64,000 nucleotides of DNA from Brachybacterium massiliense (GTDB lineage: Bacteria; Actinomycetota; Actinomycetes; Actinomycetales; Dermabacteraceae): NCBI RefSeq assembly GCF_900184245.1, contig NZ_FXXB01000008.1:62001-126000 (forward strand), in the 5' to 3' direction. This document shows, piece by piece, positions 48,119 through 58,749 of this stretch. Below the pieces are notes generated by a model. That model ran no database searches. It was not told the origin of the DNA and was given only the letters and a program-made list of their open reading frames with translations. The translations under genes were made by a program, and so were the position numbers. Numbering within the stretch: the first letter of the stretch is position 1; each line of letters begins with the position of its first letter.

Positions 48119-49255
48119 GTGAACGCACCGGTGACCCTGCCCGACTGGCCCGCGGACCTGCTGCCGCCCCCGTTCGCGGCGGGGGAGCGCCCCGCTCTGC
48201 TCGACGTGCTGCGCCCGCTGGTGCGCTCACCGCAGCCCGGCCGCGACCTGGTGATCCTGCTGGACGGGGTGGGGGCGGACCTGCTGCAGGAGCACCGCGC
48301 GCTCACCCCCACGCTGCGTCGGCTCGAGCAGGGCATCTCCCGCGTGCGCACCGTCAGCCCCGCCACCACCTCGAGCGCGATGGTCTCCCTGCACACGGGA
48401 CTCTCCCCGCTCGAGCATGGCGTGCTCGGCTATCTCACCTACGATCCGCGCACCGGCACCGCCCTGAACCAGATCAGCGGCGCCCCGGGCACCGACCCGC
48501 GAACCTGGATGCCCGAGGCGAGCCTGGTCGAGGCCGGCACCCGCCGCGCGGTGCAGGTGGGCCCGCGCAAGCATGCAGGCTCCCATCTCAGCGGCGTCGC
48601 CTACCGCGGCTGGGAGTTCCGCGGCCACGGCGGCGGGGACCGCGTCCAGACGGTGCTCGGCGCGATGCGGGCCGCCGGCCCCGACGGGCTCGTCCACCTC
48701 CACGTGGACGACGTCGACCACGCCGGGCACCGCCACGGCATCGACTCCGAGCAGTGGCGCAGCGCCCTCGCGGAGGTCGACGGCCTGCTCGGCACGCTGC
48801 TGCGCCGCCTGCCCAGCGGCACCCGGATCCACCTGACCGCCGATCACGGCATGATCGACACCTCGCCCGCCCACACCACCGACCTGGCCGATCACCCGCA
48901 GCTGCTGCGACTCGTGGACGAGGTCGCGGGGGAGGCCCGTGCGCTCGCGCTGCACGCGGTGCGCGGCGAGGGAGCGGCCGAGGAACTGGCGCTGGGCCTG
49001 TCGCAGCTGCTCGGCGACAGCGCCCTGGTGCTGCGCCGCGAGCAGGTGCTGAGCATCGGCCTGCTGGGCCCTGTCGGCACGGAGGTCTCCGCGCGCGTGG
49101 CCGGGCGGGTGCCGGATGTGCTGGTGCTCTCGCGCGGCAGGGCGGGGGTGGACGACTTCTCGCGCCGCCCGGCGACCGCGCGCGCCATGGTGGGCGTGCA
49201 CGGCTCGCTCACCCCGCAGGAGTCCTGGGTGCCGCTGCTGCGCACGGAGTCCTGA
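48119..49255 (+). CDS. Alkaline-phosphatase-fold phosphodiesterase/nucleotide pyrophosphatase
   Basis: A 378-residue metal-dependent hydrolase of the type I phosphodiesterase superfamily. LLDGVGADLL holds the first metal Asp, ATTSSAMVSLHTG the nucleophile Thr, HVDDVDHAGHRHG and TADHGM the remaining metal ligands. No signal peptide is present, so it probably acts in the cytosol. The substrate is unknown. The GTG start follows the DUF5998 stop closely. Confidence 0.83.
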   Translation: MNAPVTLPDWPADLLPPPFAAGERPALLDVLRPLVRSPQPGRDLVILLDGVGADLLQEHRALTPTLRRLEQGISRVRTVSPATTSSAMVSLHTGLSPLEHGVLGYLTYDPRTGTALNQISGAPGTDPRTWMPEASLVEAGTRRAVQVGPRKHAGSHLSGVAYRGWEFRGHGGGDRVQTVLGAMRAAGPDGLVHLHVDDVDHAGHRHGIDSEQWRSALAEVDGLLGTLLRRLPSGTRIHLTADHGMIDTSPAHTTDLADHPQLLRLVDEVAGEARALALHAVRGEGAAEELALGLSQLLGDSALVLRREQVLSIGLLGPVGTEVSARVAGRVPDVLVLSRGRAGVDDFSRRPATARAMVGVHGSLTPQESWVPLLRTES

Positions 49256-49309
49256 GGCGCCTCCGGCCGACTCCTCCCGGGGTTCCGCCCGGGGCCGAGG
49301 AGCGGGAGG

Positions 49310-50563
49310 TCAGTCCTGCTTCGAGCCGAAGACGATCTCGTCCCAGCTGGGCATCGAGGCGCGGCGGCTCTTGGGCCGCGGCTTCTTCTTCGAGCCCTTC
49401 GCGTCGGTGTCCTCGGAATCCTTGTCGGAGTCCGCGCCGGGAGAGGCGGCCGGCTCGTCGAATCCGGGCAGCGGGGTGAGGTCGACCGTGTCCTGGTACT
49501 GGATCTCGCCCTCGCCCGCGACACTCGGCGATGCCGGCTCCGCGCTGTCCTCGCCGTCGCCGCTCTCCGCGTCCGCGTCGGTGCTGTCCTGCGGGTCCTC
49601 GTCGGCGGCGTCGGCCTCCTCCTCGCCGAGGGCGGCGGAGTGCTCGCGCGCTGCCTCGAGATCGGAGTCCTCGAGGCCGGGCTCGAGGGCGGAGGGCTCG
49701 TCAGCGCGCTCCGGCGCGTCGGGAGCCTGCTCGGGCTCGGTCTCGGGCACGTCGTCGAGATCGGACCAGACCGTCGAGGACTCCTCGGGTCGCGGCACCG
49801 AGCGCAGGCCGCGCCGCGCGTTGAGGGCATCGAGCTCGTCATCGTCGATCGCCGAGGGATGCTCCTCGGAGACGGGCCGGCGCGGCGGCCAGGTGCGGGC
49901 GCGGGGAGAGGGGGTCGGGTTGCCCTCGAGCGAGCCGTCCGCCTCGAGGTCGTAGACCGCGCTCTTGACGGCCTGCAGGCGGCCTCGGCCGCGCGTCGCC
50001 TCGATGGGTGCGTCCTCATCGCTGATCCAGCGCGCCTCGTCATCGATCGGCGAGACCGTGCGGTTGACGGTGTCCGCGACCCAGTGCGCCTGACGGGTGC
50101 GCCCGCCGGCGGAGAAGGTCAGCTCGAGCGTCCAGGTCCCGTCCTGACGGCGCCAGGCGTCCCAGGCGCTCTCACCGGTCGCCTCCCGCGCGGCCAGACG
50201 CTCCGCGACGGCCTCCTCGAGGGCGGGCCCGCCGCGCCCCACGGGGAAGGTGCGGGCGCGCTGGGCGGTCCACTCGCGCTCGGCCAGGACGGGGCCCTCG
50301 TAGCGGCGGATGTGCTCGAGCGGGATCTCGGAGGCCTCCGCGATGTCCTCGGCGCTGCGGCCGGAGCGCAGCATCGCCTGGATCTCGCGCGGCCGCACCG
50401 GAGCGGCGTCGGCGGCCTGGATCATGTTCAGCGCCGGGCGGTCGGAGCGGACCGCCGCACGCAGCGCCTTGTCGATGCGCAGGGTGTACCGCTCACCGTC
50501 GGAGTCGACCAGGAGCAGATGTTCCCCGTCGTCATGGATCCCGTCGAGTTCGAGCTCGCGCAT
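49310..50563 (-). CDS. sepH: Septation protein SepH
   Basis: A 417-residue SepH (DUF3071) that in Streptomyces and mycobacteria promotes FtsZ assembly. The N-terminal domain (about residues 1-160) has MRELELDGIHDDGEHLLL and a helix-turn-helix-like RPREIQAMLRSGRSAEDIAE. A long acidic disordered middle (about 230-375) leads to the conserved C-terminal SMPSWDEIVFG. ATG 50563 has GAGAGGAC upstream. It is convergent with the phosphodiesterase and divergent from DUF4193. Confidence 0.92.
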   Translation of the reverse strand: MRELELDGIHDDGEHLLLVDSDGERYTLRIDKALRAAVRSDRPALNMIQAADAAPVRPREIQAMLRSGRSAEDIAEASEIPLEHIRRYEGPVLAEREWTAQRARTFPVGRGGPALEEAVAERLAAREATGESAWDAWRRQDGTWTLELTFSAGGRTRQAHWVADTVNRTVSPIDDEARWISDEDAPIEATRGRGRLQAVKSAVYDLEADGSLEGNPTPSPRARTWPPRRPVSEEHPSAIDDDELDALNARRGLRSVPRPEESSTVWSDLDDVPETEPEQAPDAPERADEPSALEPGLEDSDLEAAREHSAALGEEEADAADEDPQDSTDADAESGDGEDSAEPASPSVAGEGEIQYQDTVDLTPLPGFDEPAASPGADSDKDSEDTDAKGSKKKPRPKSRRASMPSWDEIVFGSKQD

Positions 50564-50695
50564 CGTCGTCCTCTCCGTCGGAGCCTGGTCGCCAGCGTGC
50601 AGTTGTCTAGTCCGCGACCATATCGTGCTCGACCGGCCGCAGTCGCTTCCGGGCGGGCGGAAGTCCGGCGTGTTGTCCTGGGAGCGGACGACGTG

Positions 50696-50724
50696 TTGTC
50701 CCACGCAGGTGCCTCTGCAATAAT
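50696..50724 (+). promoter_or_regulatory. Sigma-70-type promoter of the DUF4193 gene
   Basis: TTGTCC (50696-50701), 17 nt, AATAAT (50719-50724). It is the best -35/-10 pair in the window. The decamer CGTGTTGTCC containing the -35 is repeated at 50669-50678. Confidence 0.55.
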
Positions 50725-50846
50725 GCCGCCGCATTCAGCGTTGAGACCCGGGCCGACACGTCGTGGCCCGTGAGGACTCACGGCGCGGAACTGCCCCAGC
50801 CACCCCAGGTCGGATGACCCCGATGACAACCAGGAACGGACCGTAG

Positions 50847-51149
50847 ATGGCCACTGATTACGACGCACCGCGCAAGAACGACGACGAATCGAACGACGAC
50901 TCCATCGAGGAGCTGAAGGGGCGGCGGAACGAGGCCGCGACCCCGACCGTCGACGAGGACGAGGCCGAGGCCGCGGACTCGTACGAGCTCCCCGGCGCCG
51001 ACCTCTCGGGCGAGGAGCTCTCCGTGCGGGTGCTCCCCCGTCAGGCGGACGAGTTCACCTGCGCGAGCTGCTTCCTCGTGAAGCACCGCAGCCAGATCGA
51101 CCACGTCGAGGGCACCCTCATCATCTGCAAGGAGTGCGCCGCGGCCTGA
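50847..51149 (+). CDS. DUF4193 family protein
   Basis: A 100-residue actinobacterial protein. The acidic N-terminal half is followed by a zinc-ribbon-like end, FTCASCFLVKHRSQI and IICKECAAA, with two Cys-x2-Cys pairs. It is conserved near sigA/dut in actinobacteria and related to RbpA-neighbour small proteins; the function is unproven. It has its own good promoter, which suggests high expression. The start ATG 50847 is kept because an AGGAACGG lies upstream. Confidence 0.87.
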   Translation: MATDYDAPRKNDDESNDDSIEELKGRRNEAATPTVDEDEAEAADSYELPGADLSGEELSVRVLPRQADEFTCASCFLVKHRSQIDHVEGTLIICKECAAA

Positions 51150-51178
51150 TCCGCGTCCTCCCTGCCCGCAGAGGCACG

Positions 51179-51211
51179 AAAGGCGCCGTCCCCCTCGGGG
51201 GCGGCGCCTTC
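51179..51211. terminator. Bidirectional terminator DUF4193/DUF3093
   Basis: AAGGCGCCG and CCCCC pair with GGGGG and CGGCGCCTT, with one unpaired T and a very tight loop. The base ends CCTTC. Confidence 0.82.
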
Positions 51212-51231
51212 TGCCGTCGCAGGGGGGCGGC

Positions 51232-51804
51232 TCAGCCGCTGCGTCGCTGCTGCACCTGCTGGGCGGTGCGCAGCGCGAGTGCGAGATCCTCGGGCCGACG
51301 GGTCGAGGCGACCCAGGCCGTGGTGGGGTCCTGCTCGTCGAGCACCTCGACACGGATCCCGGAACGGGTCCAGCCCCGCACGCAGTGATGGGCCAGCGGC
51401 TCGAAGTTCTGACCGATCGTCAACCCCCACTCCTCGTCGCGGAGCACCTGCGCCTCGCCCAGCAGCTCCACGTCGATGCGGGCGCGCGCGAGCCGGAACT
51501 GCTCGGAGGTCACCTCGAGCACAGGGGAGTACTGATGGACCAGCACCAGCAGCGCGATGATGCACACCACCGCGAGCACGATCGCGGTGGGCAGGTGCAG
51601 CGGCACCACCACCAGGCCCAGCGCGCCTCCCAGCAGGACCGCGCCGATCCACATCCCGATGCCCGGGAACAGGTGCTCCCGGAACAGCGGATCGCCGGGC
51701 GCGGCGGAGGGCTCCGGCGCGGCGGCGGTGGGCTCCTGGGCGTCGGTGCGGGAGGGCTCCTGCGCGGCGGAGGAGTCTGACGTGCGATCGGCTGCGGCGG
51801 GCAT
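51232..51804 (-). CDS. DUF3093 family membrane protein
   Basis: A 190-residue protein with an Ala/Pro-rich N-terminus (1-45), two membrane helices (about 50-68 and 71-90) and a cytosolic or external beta-rich C-terminal domain containing WGLTIGQNFEPLAHHCVRGW. It matches DUF3093. It is a conserved neighbour of dut in actinobacteria. The function is unknown. Confidence 0.85.
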   Translation of the reverse strand: MPAAADRTSDSSAAQEPSRTDAQEPTAAAPEPSAAPGDPLFREHLFPGIGMWIGAVLLGGALGLVVVPLHLPTAIVLAVVCIIALLVLVHQYSPVLEVTSEQFRLARARIDVELLGEAQVLRDEEWGLTIGQNFEPLAHHCVRGWTRSGIRVEVLDEQDPTTAWVASTRRPEDLALALRTAQQVQQRRSG

Positions 51805-51899
51805 GCCCCCATGGTCTCACGCAGCACCTGGGCGTCCACGGTCGCCAGGATCACCCGGATCGCGCTGCGGAGAGGGGAGGGGTGCGGAGCCGGACCGCA

Positions 51900-51905
51900 T
51901 ACCCT
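51900..51905 (+). promoter_or_regulatory. Leaderless-type -10 for dut
   Basis: TACCCT, six bases (GTGCCC), then ATG 51912. This decides the start over the upstream in-frame codon at 51882. Confidence 0.55.
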
Positions 51906-51911
51906 GTGCCC

Positions 51912-52448
51912 ATGTCTGTCGATCATGCTGACCTCACCCCCGGGGGCGCAGCGCCCTCCGATCCCGCCGCGGCACCGCTGCGGATCCGACGCAGCGGCGA
52001 GGCACGGATGCCGCAGCGTGCCCATGCCGACGACGCCGGCCTGGATCTCGCGAGCGCCGAGGAGCTGGTGATCCCGCCCGGAGGGCGTGCGCTGGTGGAC
52101 ACCGGACTCGCGATCGCCCTGCCGCCGGGCACCGTGGGCATGGTCTGCCCGCGCTCGGGCCTGGCCGCACGCCACGGCGTCACCGTGCTCAACGGCCCCG
52201 GTATCGTGGATGCCGGTTACCGCGGCCCGGTCAAGGTCGCACTGCACAACACCGATCCGTCCGAGCCGTTCGCGCTCCAGGTCGGGGACCGCATCGCACA
52301 GCTCGTGGTGGTTCCCTTCCTCGCCCCGGCGCTGCAGGAGGTCGAGGATCTCGACGAGACGGAACGGGCCGCCGGCGGCTTCGGCTCGAGCGGCGGCTTC
52401 GGCGCCGCAGGCTCCCCGGCGACCACCGCCCAGACCACGGAGGCTTGA
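51912..52448 (+). CDS. dut: dUTP diphosphatase
   Basis: A 178-residue trimeric dUTPase that hydrolyses dUTP to dUMP and pyrophosphate. All five motifs are visible: DAGLDL, PRSGLA, GIVDAGYRG with the uracil-pocket loop, GDRIAQLVV, and the P-loop-like RAAGGFGSSGGFG. The stop is one base before the next ATG, so dut, the DUF3710 gene and the DUF3159 gene form an operon. Confidence 0.96.
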   Translation: MSVDHADLTPGGAAPSDPAAAPLRIRRSGEARMPQRAHADDAGLDLASAEELVIPPGGRALVDTGLAIALPPGTVGMVCPRSGLAARHGVTVLNGPGIVDAGYRGPVKVALHNTDPSEPFALQVGDRIAQLVVVPFLAPALQEVEDLDETERAAGGFGSSGGFGAAGSPATTAQTTEA

Positions 52449-52449
52449 T

Positions 52450-53196
52450 ATGGGACTGTTCTCCCGCAGGAAGAAGCGGAGCCAGGGCGAGGACCCCACC
52501 ACCGCACCGGATGCCGAAGCGCAGCATGAGGCGGTCGGCGCCCCTGACCCGGACGACGAGCCCGTGCAGGACGAGGCGCCCCGCGGCGAGCACCTCGAGG
52601 ACGGCCCCTATGACGAGCGGGAAGCGCCCGAGGAGGACCGCATCGACCTGGGCGGCCTGCGCGTGCCCGTCATCGACGGGATGGAGCTGCGGATGGAGGT
52701 CGACCAGCGCAGCGGGTCCGTCACCGGGGCGAACCTCGTGATCGGCGGCTCCGCCCTGCAGGTCCAGGCGTTCGCCGCCCCCAAGACCCGCGGGCTGTGG
52801 GAGGACGTGCGCGGCTCCCTGCGCACCTCCGTGGTCAAGCAGGGCGGCACCGCGGAGACGCGCCCGGGGGTCTTCGGCACCGAGCTGATCACCCGTCTGC
52901 CGATCAAGCGGGCCGACGGCCGCACCGGATACCGCCCCGCCCGCTTCATCGGCATCGACGGGCCGCGCTGGTTCGTCCGCGCGATCCTCACCGGTAAGGC
53001 GCTCACGGATGCCGAGCAGACCCGGCGCTTCGAGACCCTCATCTCCCGCCTGGTGGTGGTGCGCGGCTCCGAGGCCATGGCGCCCCAGGAGCTGATCCCG
53101 CTGCATCTGCCGGGGGAGCGCCCCGGCCTGAACCCGATCACCACGGGGCCGCTCGACCCGCTGGGCCGCGGCCCGGAGATCACGGAGATCGGATGA
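52450..53196 (+). CDS. DUF3710 family protein
   Basis: A 248-residue actinobacterial protein. It begins with MGLFSRRKKRS, has an acidic stretch (12-60), and then a conserved domain (about 65-245) with IDLGGLRVPVIDGMELRMEVD and GIDGPRWFVRAILTG. The function is unknown. A ribosome binding site (GGAGG) lies inside the end of dut, and the next gene overlaps by four bases (ATGA). It corresponds to Rv2696c next to dut in mycobacteria. Confidence 0.87.
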   Translation: MGLFSRRKKRSQGEDPTTAPDAEAQHEAVGAPDPDDEPVQDEAPRGEHLEDGPYDEREAPEEDRIDLGGLRVPVIDGMELRMEVDQRSGSVTGANLVIGGSALQVQAFAAPKTRGLWEDVRGSLRTSVVKQGGTAETRPGVFGTELITRLPIKRADGRTGYRPARFIGIDGPRWFVRAILTGKALTDAEQTRRFETLISRLVVVRGSEAMAPQELIPLHLPGERPGLNPITTGPLDPLGRGPEITEIG

Positions 53197-53909
53197 GCGC
53201 CCCCGGCACGGACCACGGCGAGCACGAGAACCCCTCGCCGTCCGAGGAGTCCGCCCCGCCCGAGGGCCCCGCGACGCCCCGCAGCGGGCTCGGAGCGGTG
53301 CTCCAGGAGGAGGAGTTCTCGGTCTCCGACGCGATCGGCGGCAAGCGCGGCATCGCCGAGTCGGTGCTGCCCACCCTGCTGTTCGTGGTGCTGTTCGTCG
53401 CCACCCGCGATGTGGTGATCGCCGCGGGCGCGGCCGTCGTGGTGGTCGTGGTGCTGCTGGTGGCCCGGATCGTGCAGCGACAGAGCCCGGCCACGGTGCT
53501 GGGCGGTCTGCTCGGGGTGGCGCTCGGCGCGATCCTGGCGATCCGCTCCGGGGAGGGCTCGGACTTCTACTGGCCCGGCATCGTCATCAACGCCGTCACG
53601 CTGCTGGTGCTGCTGATCACTCTGCTCGCCCGGCGCCCGCTGGTCGGGCTGCTGGTGGGCCTGCTGGATCCGCGGGTGCAGGACTGGGCCTCGGACCCGG
53701 ACGCCCGGCGCGTGTACACCCGGGCGACGCTGCTGTTCGTGGTGCTCTACGCCGCGAAGATCGCCGTCCAGCTGCCGCTGCTGCTGACCGGCCAGGTCGC
53801 CGCGCTCGGGGCCGCGAAGATCGCGATGGGCCTGCCCGCCTTCGCCGTGATCGCCTATCTGGTGTGGCTGATGCACCGCGGGCTGCTCGCCCGCCGCGGC
53901 CTGCGCTGA
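53193..53909 (+). CDS. DUF3159 family membrane protein
   Basis: A 238-residue protein with an acidic N-terminus of 50 residues and six hydrophobic segments (about 66-80, 83-102, 106-122, 130-150, 183-200 and 203-225). LARRPLVGLLVGLLDPR is a family mark. It is the third gene of the dut operon, with a 4-bp overlap. The function is unknown. Confidence 0.85.
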   Translation: MSAPGTDHGEHENPSPSEESAPPEGPATPRSGLGAVLQEEEFSVSDAIGGKRGIAESVLPTLLFVVLFVATRDVVIAAGAAVVVVVVLLVARIVQRQSPATVLGGLLGVALGAILAIRSGEGSDFYWPGIVINAVTLLVLLITLLARRPLVGLLVGLLDPRVQDWASDPDARRVYTRATLLFVVLYAAKIAVQLPLLLTGQVAALGAAKIAMGLPAFAVIAYLVWLMHRGLLARRGLR

Positions 53910-54090
53910 GCCCTTGCGCCCCTGCCTCAGCGCCGAGCACGGCGGGGTGCGCGAGGACCGTCCACTGGATGAGACAATGGTCCCGGCGGCGTCCCGTTCC
54001 CGTTCCGAGGTCGAGATGCCGCGCCCACGACGATCGAGCAGCCACGGTCCGTGACGCGAGTGCGCGCCCGGACGGGAAGAGAGTGGTCCG

Positions 54091-55413
54091 ATGACCTCCG
54101 ATGCCGAATCCGCGCAGAGCATCTCCGCCCTCGGCGGTCGACTGCTGACCCTCACCGCAGGCCCGCCCGCGGCCGGCGGCACCTTCGTGGCGCGCCACGA
54201 GGGGCGTGTGGTGTTCGTGCGCGGCACCACCCCGGGCGAGACCGTCACCGCCCGCCTGCTCGAGGACCCGCAGGAGCAGGCCTCCGCGCGCTTCTGGCGC
54301 GCCGAGGCCCTCGATGTGCTCGAAGCGGGCCCGGATCGCGCCCCCACCGTGTGGGAGGAGGCCGGCATCGACGGCGTGGGCGGTGCGGAATGGGCGCATA
54401 TCGCCCTGCCCGCCCAGCGCCGCATCGCCAGCGAGGTGATGCAGGAGCTGCTGCGCCGCGCGGGCGTGAGCAGCTTCCCGATCGAGCAGGTGCAGGTCGA
54501 GCCGGCCCCGCACGACGCCGAGGGGCTGGCCTGGCGCACCCGTGTGCGCTACGCGGTGGACGCCGACGGCCGGGTGGGCATGCGCGGATGGCGCTCCCAC
54601 GAGGTGCGACCGGTGGGCGAGGACCCGCTGTCCGCGCAGCCCATCCGCGAGCTGCGCCTGGGGGAGTGGACCGCGCCCGAGGGCACCGAGGCGATCGACG
54701 CCGTGGCGCCGTCGGCCGGCCCCGCCTCCGTCGTGCTGATCGGTCGCGATCTCGACCCCGATTCCGTGGTGATCCCCGAGTCCTGGGGCGATGCCGATGT
54801 GGCGGTGCGCACCGCCCGCGGACTGGTCACCCTGCGCGGTGACGGCACCGTGCACGAGCGCGTCGGCGAACGGCTGTTCACCGTCAGCGCCACCGGCTTC
54901 TGGCAGTCCCATCGCCGGGCCGCCGAGCTGCTCAGCGACGTGGTCGAGACGACCTTGGCTGCGCCGCGCGGCGGCAGCGCGTGGGATCTGTACGGGGGCG
55001 TGGGCCTCTTCGCCGCCGTGGCAGCGCAGCAGGTCGGCGCCGACGGCACCGTGGTCACCGTCGAGGGCAACCGGCGCGCCTCGCAACTCGCCGCCGAGAA
55101 CCTCGAGGACCTCCCGCAGGTCTCCACCGCCACGGCCGACGTCACCGACTGGGTCCGCGCCCGGCGCGGCGGGGTCGATGCGGTGGTGCTGGATCCGCCC
55201 CGGGCAGGAACCGGCATCGAGCTGATGGAGCTGCTCGCCCGGACCGTCCGCGAGAAGATCGTGTACGTCTCGTGCGAGCCCTCCACGCTGGCCCGTGATC
55301 TCGCGGCGATCGAGAAGAAGGGCTGGAGGATCTCCGATCTGAGGGCCTTCGACCTGTTCCCGCACACGCACCACATCGAGTCCGTGGCTGTGCTGGAGCG
55401 CGCCAGCTCCTGA
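54091..55413 (+). CDS. TrmA/RumA-type RNA m5U methyltransferase with TRAM domain
   Basis: A 440-residue SAM-dependent uracil-5 methyltransferase. An N-terminal TRAM domain (about 12-70) precedes a Rossmann domain with DLYGGVGLFA and LDPPRAGTG. The catalytic Cys is in YVSCEPSTLARDL. The Fe-S cysteines of E. coli RlmD are absent, as in other actinobacterial members. The target (tRNA or 23S rRNA) is not decided by sequence. The start ATG has AAGAGAG upstream. Confidence 0.9.
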   Translation: MTSDAESAQSISALGGRLLTLTAGPPAAGGTFVARHEGRVVFVRGTTPGETVTARLLEDPQEQASARFWRAEALDVLEAGPDRAPTVWEEAGIDGVGGAEWAHIALPAQRRIASEVMQELLRRAGVSSFPIEQVQVEPAPHDAEGLAWRTRVRYAVDADGRVGMRGWRSHEVRPVGEDPLSAQPIRELRLGEWTAPEGTEAIDAVAPSAGPASVVLIGRDLDPDSVVIPESWGDADVAVRTARGLVTLRGDGTVHERVGERLFTVSATGFWQSHRRAAELLSDVVETTLAAPRGGSAWDLYGGVGLFAAVAAQQVGADGTVVTVEGNRRASQLAAENLEDLPQVSTATADVTDWVRARRGGVDAVVLDPPRAGTGIELMELLARTVREKIVYVSCEPSTLARDLAAIEKKGWRISDLRAFDLFPHTHHIESVAVLERASS

Positions 55414-55519
55414 GCACGGACAGCTCGGTCCCCTCGGGGGCGGGAGCGGCGGGGCCTCCCCTCGGCCGACACGCTCCCGCTCACCTGACGGCCTGTCAGA
55501 TCGAGGGGTGCGGCCGTGG

Positions 55520-55525
55520 TACTAT
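55520..55525 (+). promoter_or_regulatory. Candidate acn promoter P1 (-10)
   Basis: TACTAT directly before the 20-bp palindrome. The start point would fall inside the palindrome. No clear -35 is visible. Confidence 0.4.
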
Positions 55526-55545
55526 TTATCTTGACTTCAAGATAA
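55526..55545. promoter_or_regulatory. 20-bp palindromic operator candidate upstream of acn
   Basis: Arms TTATCTTGA and TCAAGATAA, perfect, around 2 nt (CT). It is strikingly A+T-rich for this genome. It lies just after TACTAT and also contains TTGACT, so a bound protein would block transcription. The shape resembles MarR- or TetR-type operators. No regulator gene lies beside acn. Confidence 0.65.
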
Positions 55546-55640
55546 TTGCCGGACCGATCCGGCGACCACCTTCGTCGGCGAGCCTCCGCAGCGTGCTGCT
55601 GCGAGGAGTGCGTTCGTGCGCCCTGCGCGGGCCGCGGGCC

Positions 55641-55646
55641 TACGAT
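55641..55646 (+). promoter_or_regulatory. Candidate acn promoter P2 (-10)
   Basis: TACGAT, about 35 bp before the acn ATG, followed by a GAAGGAG ribosome binding site. It would give a short leader without the palindrome. Confidence 0.4.
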
Positions 55647-55681
55647 GGAGGGGTCCACCACACACCGAAGGAGTTCGCCTG

Positions 55682-58483
<2,802 letters not shown>

Positions 58484-58502
58484 CCCGTCACCGCACCGCA
58501 CC

Positions 58503-58536
58503 AGCGCCCCGTCCGGCTCCTGCCGGACGGGGCGCT
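58503..58536 (+). terminator. Terminator after acn
   Basis: A perfect 15-bp stem (58503-58517 with 58522-58536), loop TCCT. The base is AGCGCCCCG...CGGGGCGCT. Confidence 0.82.
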
Positions 58537-58607
58537 CGTCGTCGCGAGGGCTTCTCGGCCGCGACCGCGCCGAGCCGACCTCGCATCGTGCACCATTGCG
58601 CGAGTCC

Positions 58608-58625
58608 TGTGCACCGCGATGCACA
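58608..58625. promoter_or_regulatory. TGTGCA/TGCACA inverted repeat upstream of dxs
   Basis: TGTGCA and TGCACA around 6 nt, about 80 bp before the dxs -10. The arms are short, so it may be chance. Confidence 0.3.
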
Positions 58626-58706
58626 CAGAGGCCGAGGCGCGTGAAACCCCGGTGAAGATATGCACAGATGTGACCATGTCTCGCGTCGCTACTGGTCAGG
58701 ACCACG

Positions 58707-58712
58707 TACGCT
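58707..58712 (+). promoter_or_regulatory. Candidate -10 of dxs
   Basis: TACGCT with a leader of about 31 nt and a GGGAGGA ribosome binding site before GTG 58750. Confidence 0.4.
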
Positions 58713-58749
58713 GGGCAGGTCCCGTCCCCGCCCCCGAGGGAGGACCCGC

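Noticed and set aside
55526-55545. Naming the acn palindrome as a known regulator site
   Set aside because: It looks like MarR/TetR operators, but I cannot match it with certainty to AcnR, OhrR or any named factor, so no name is given.
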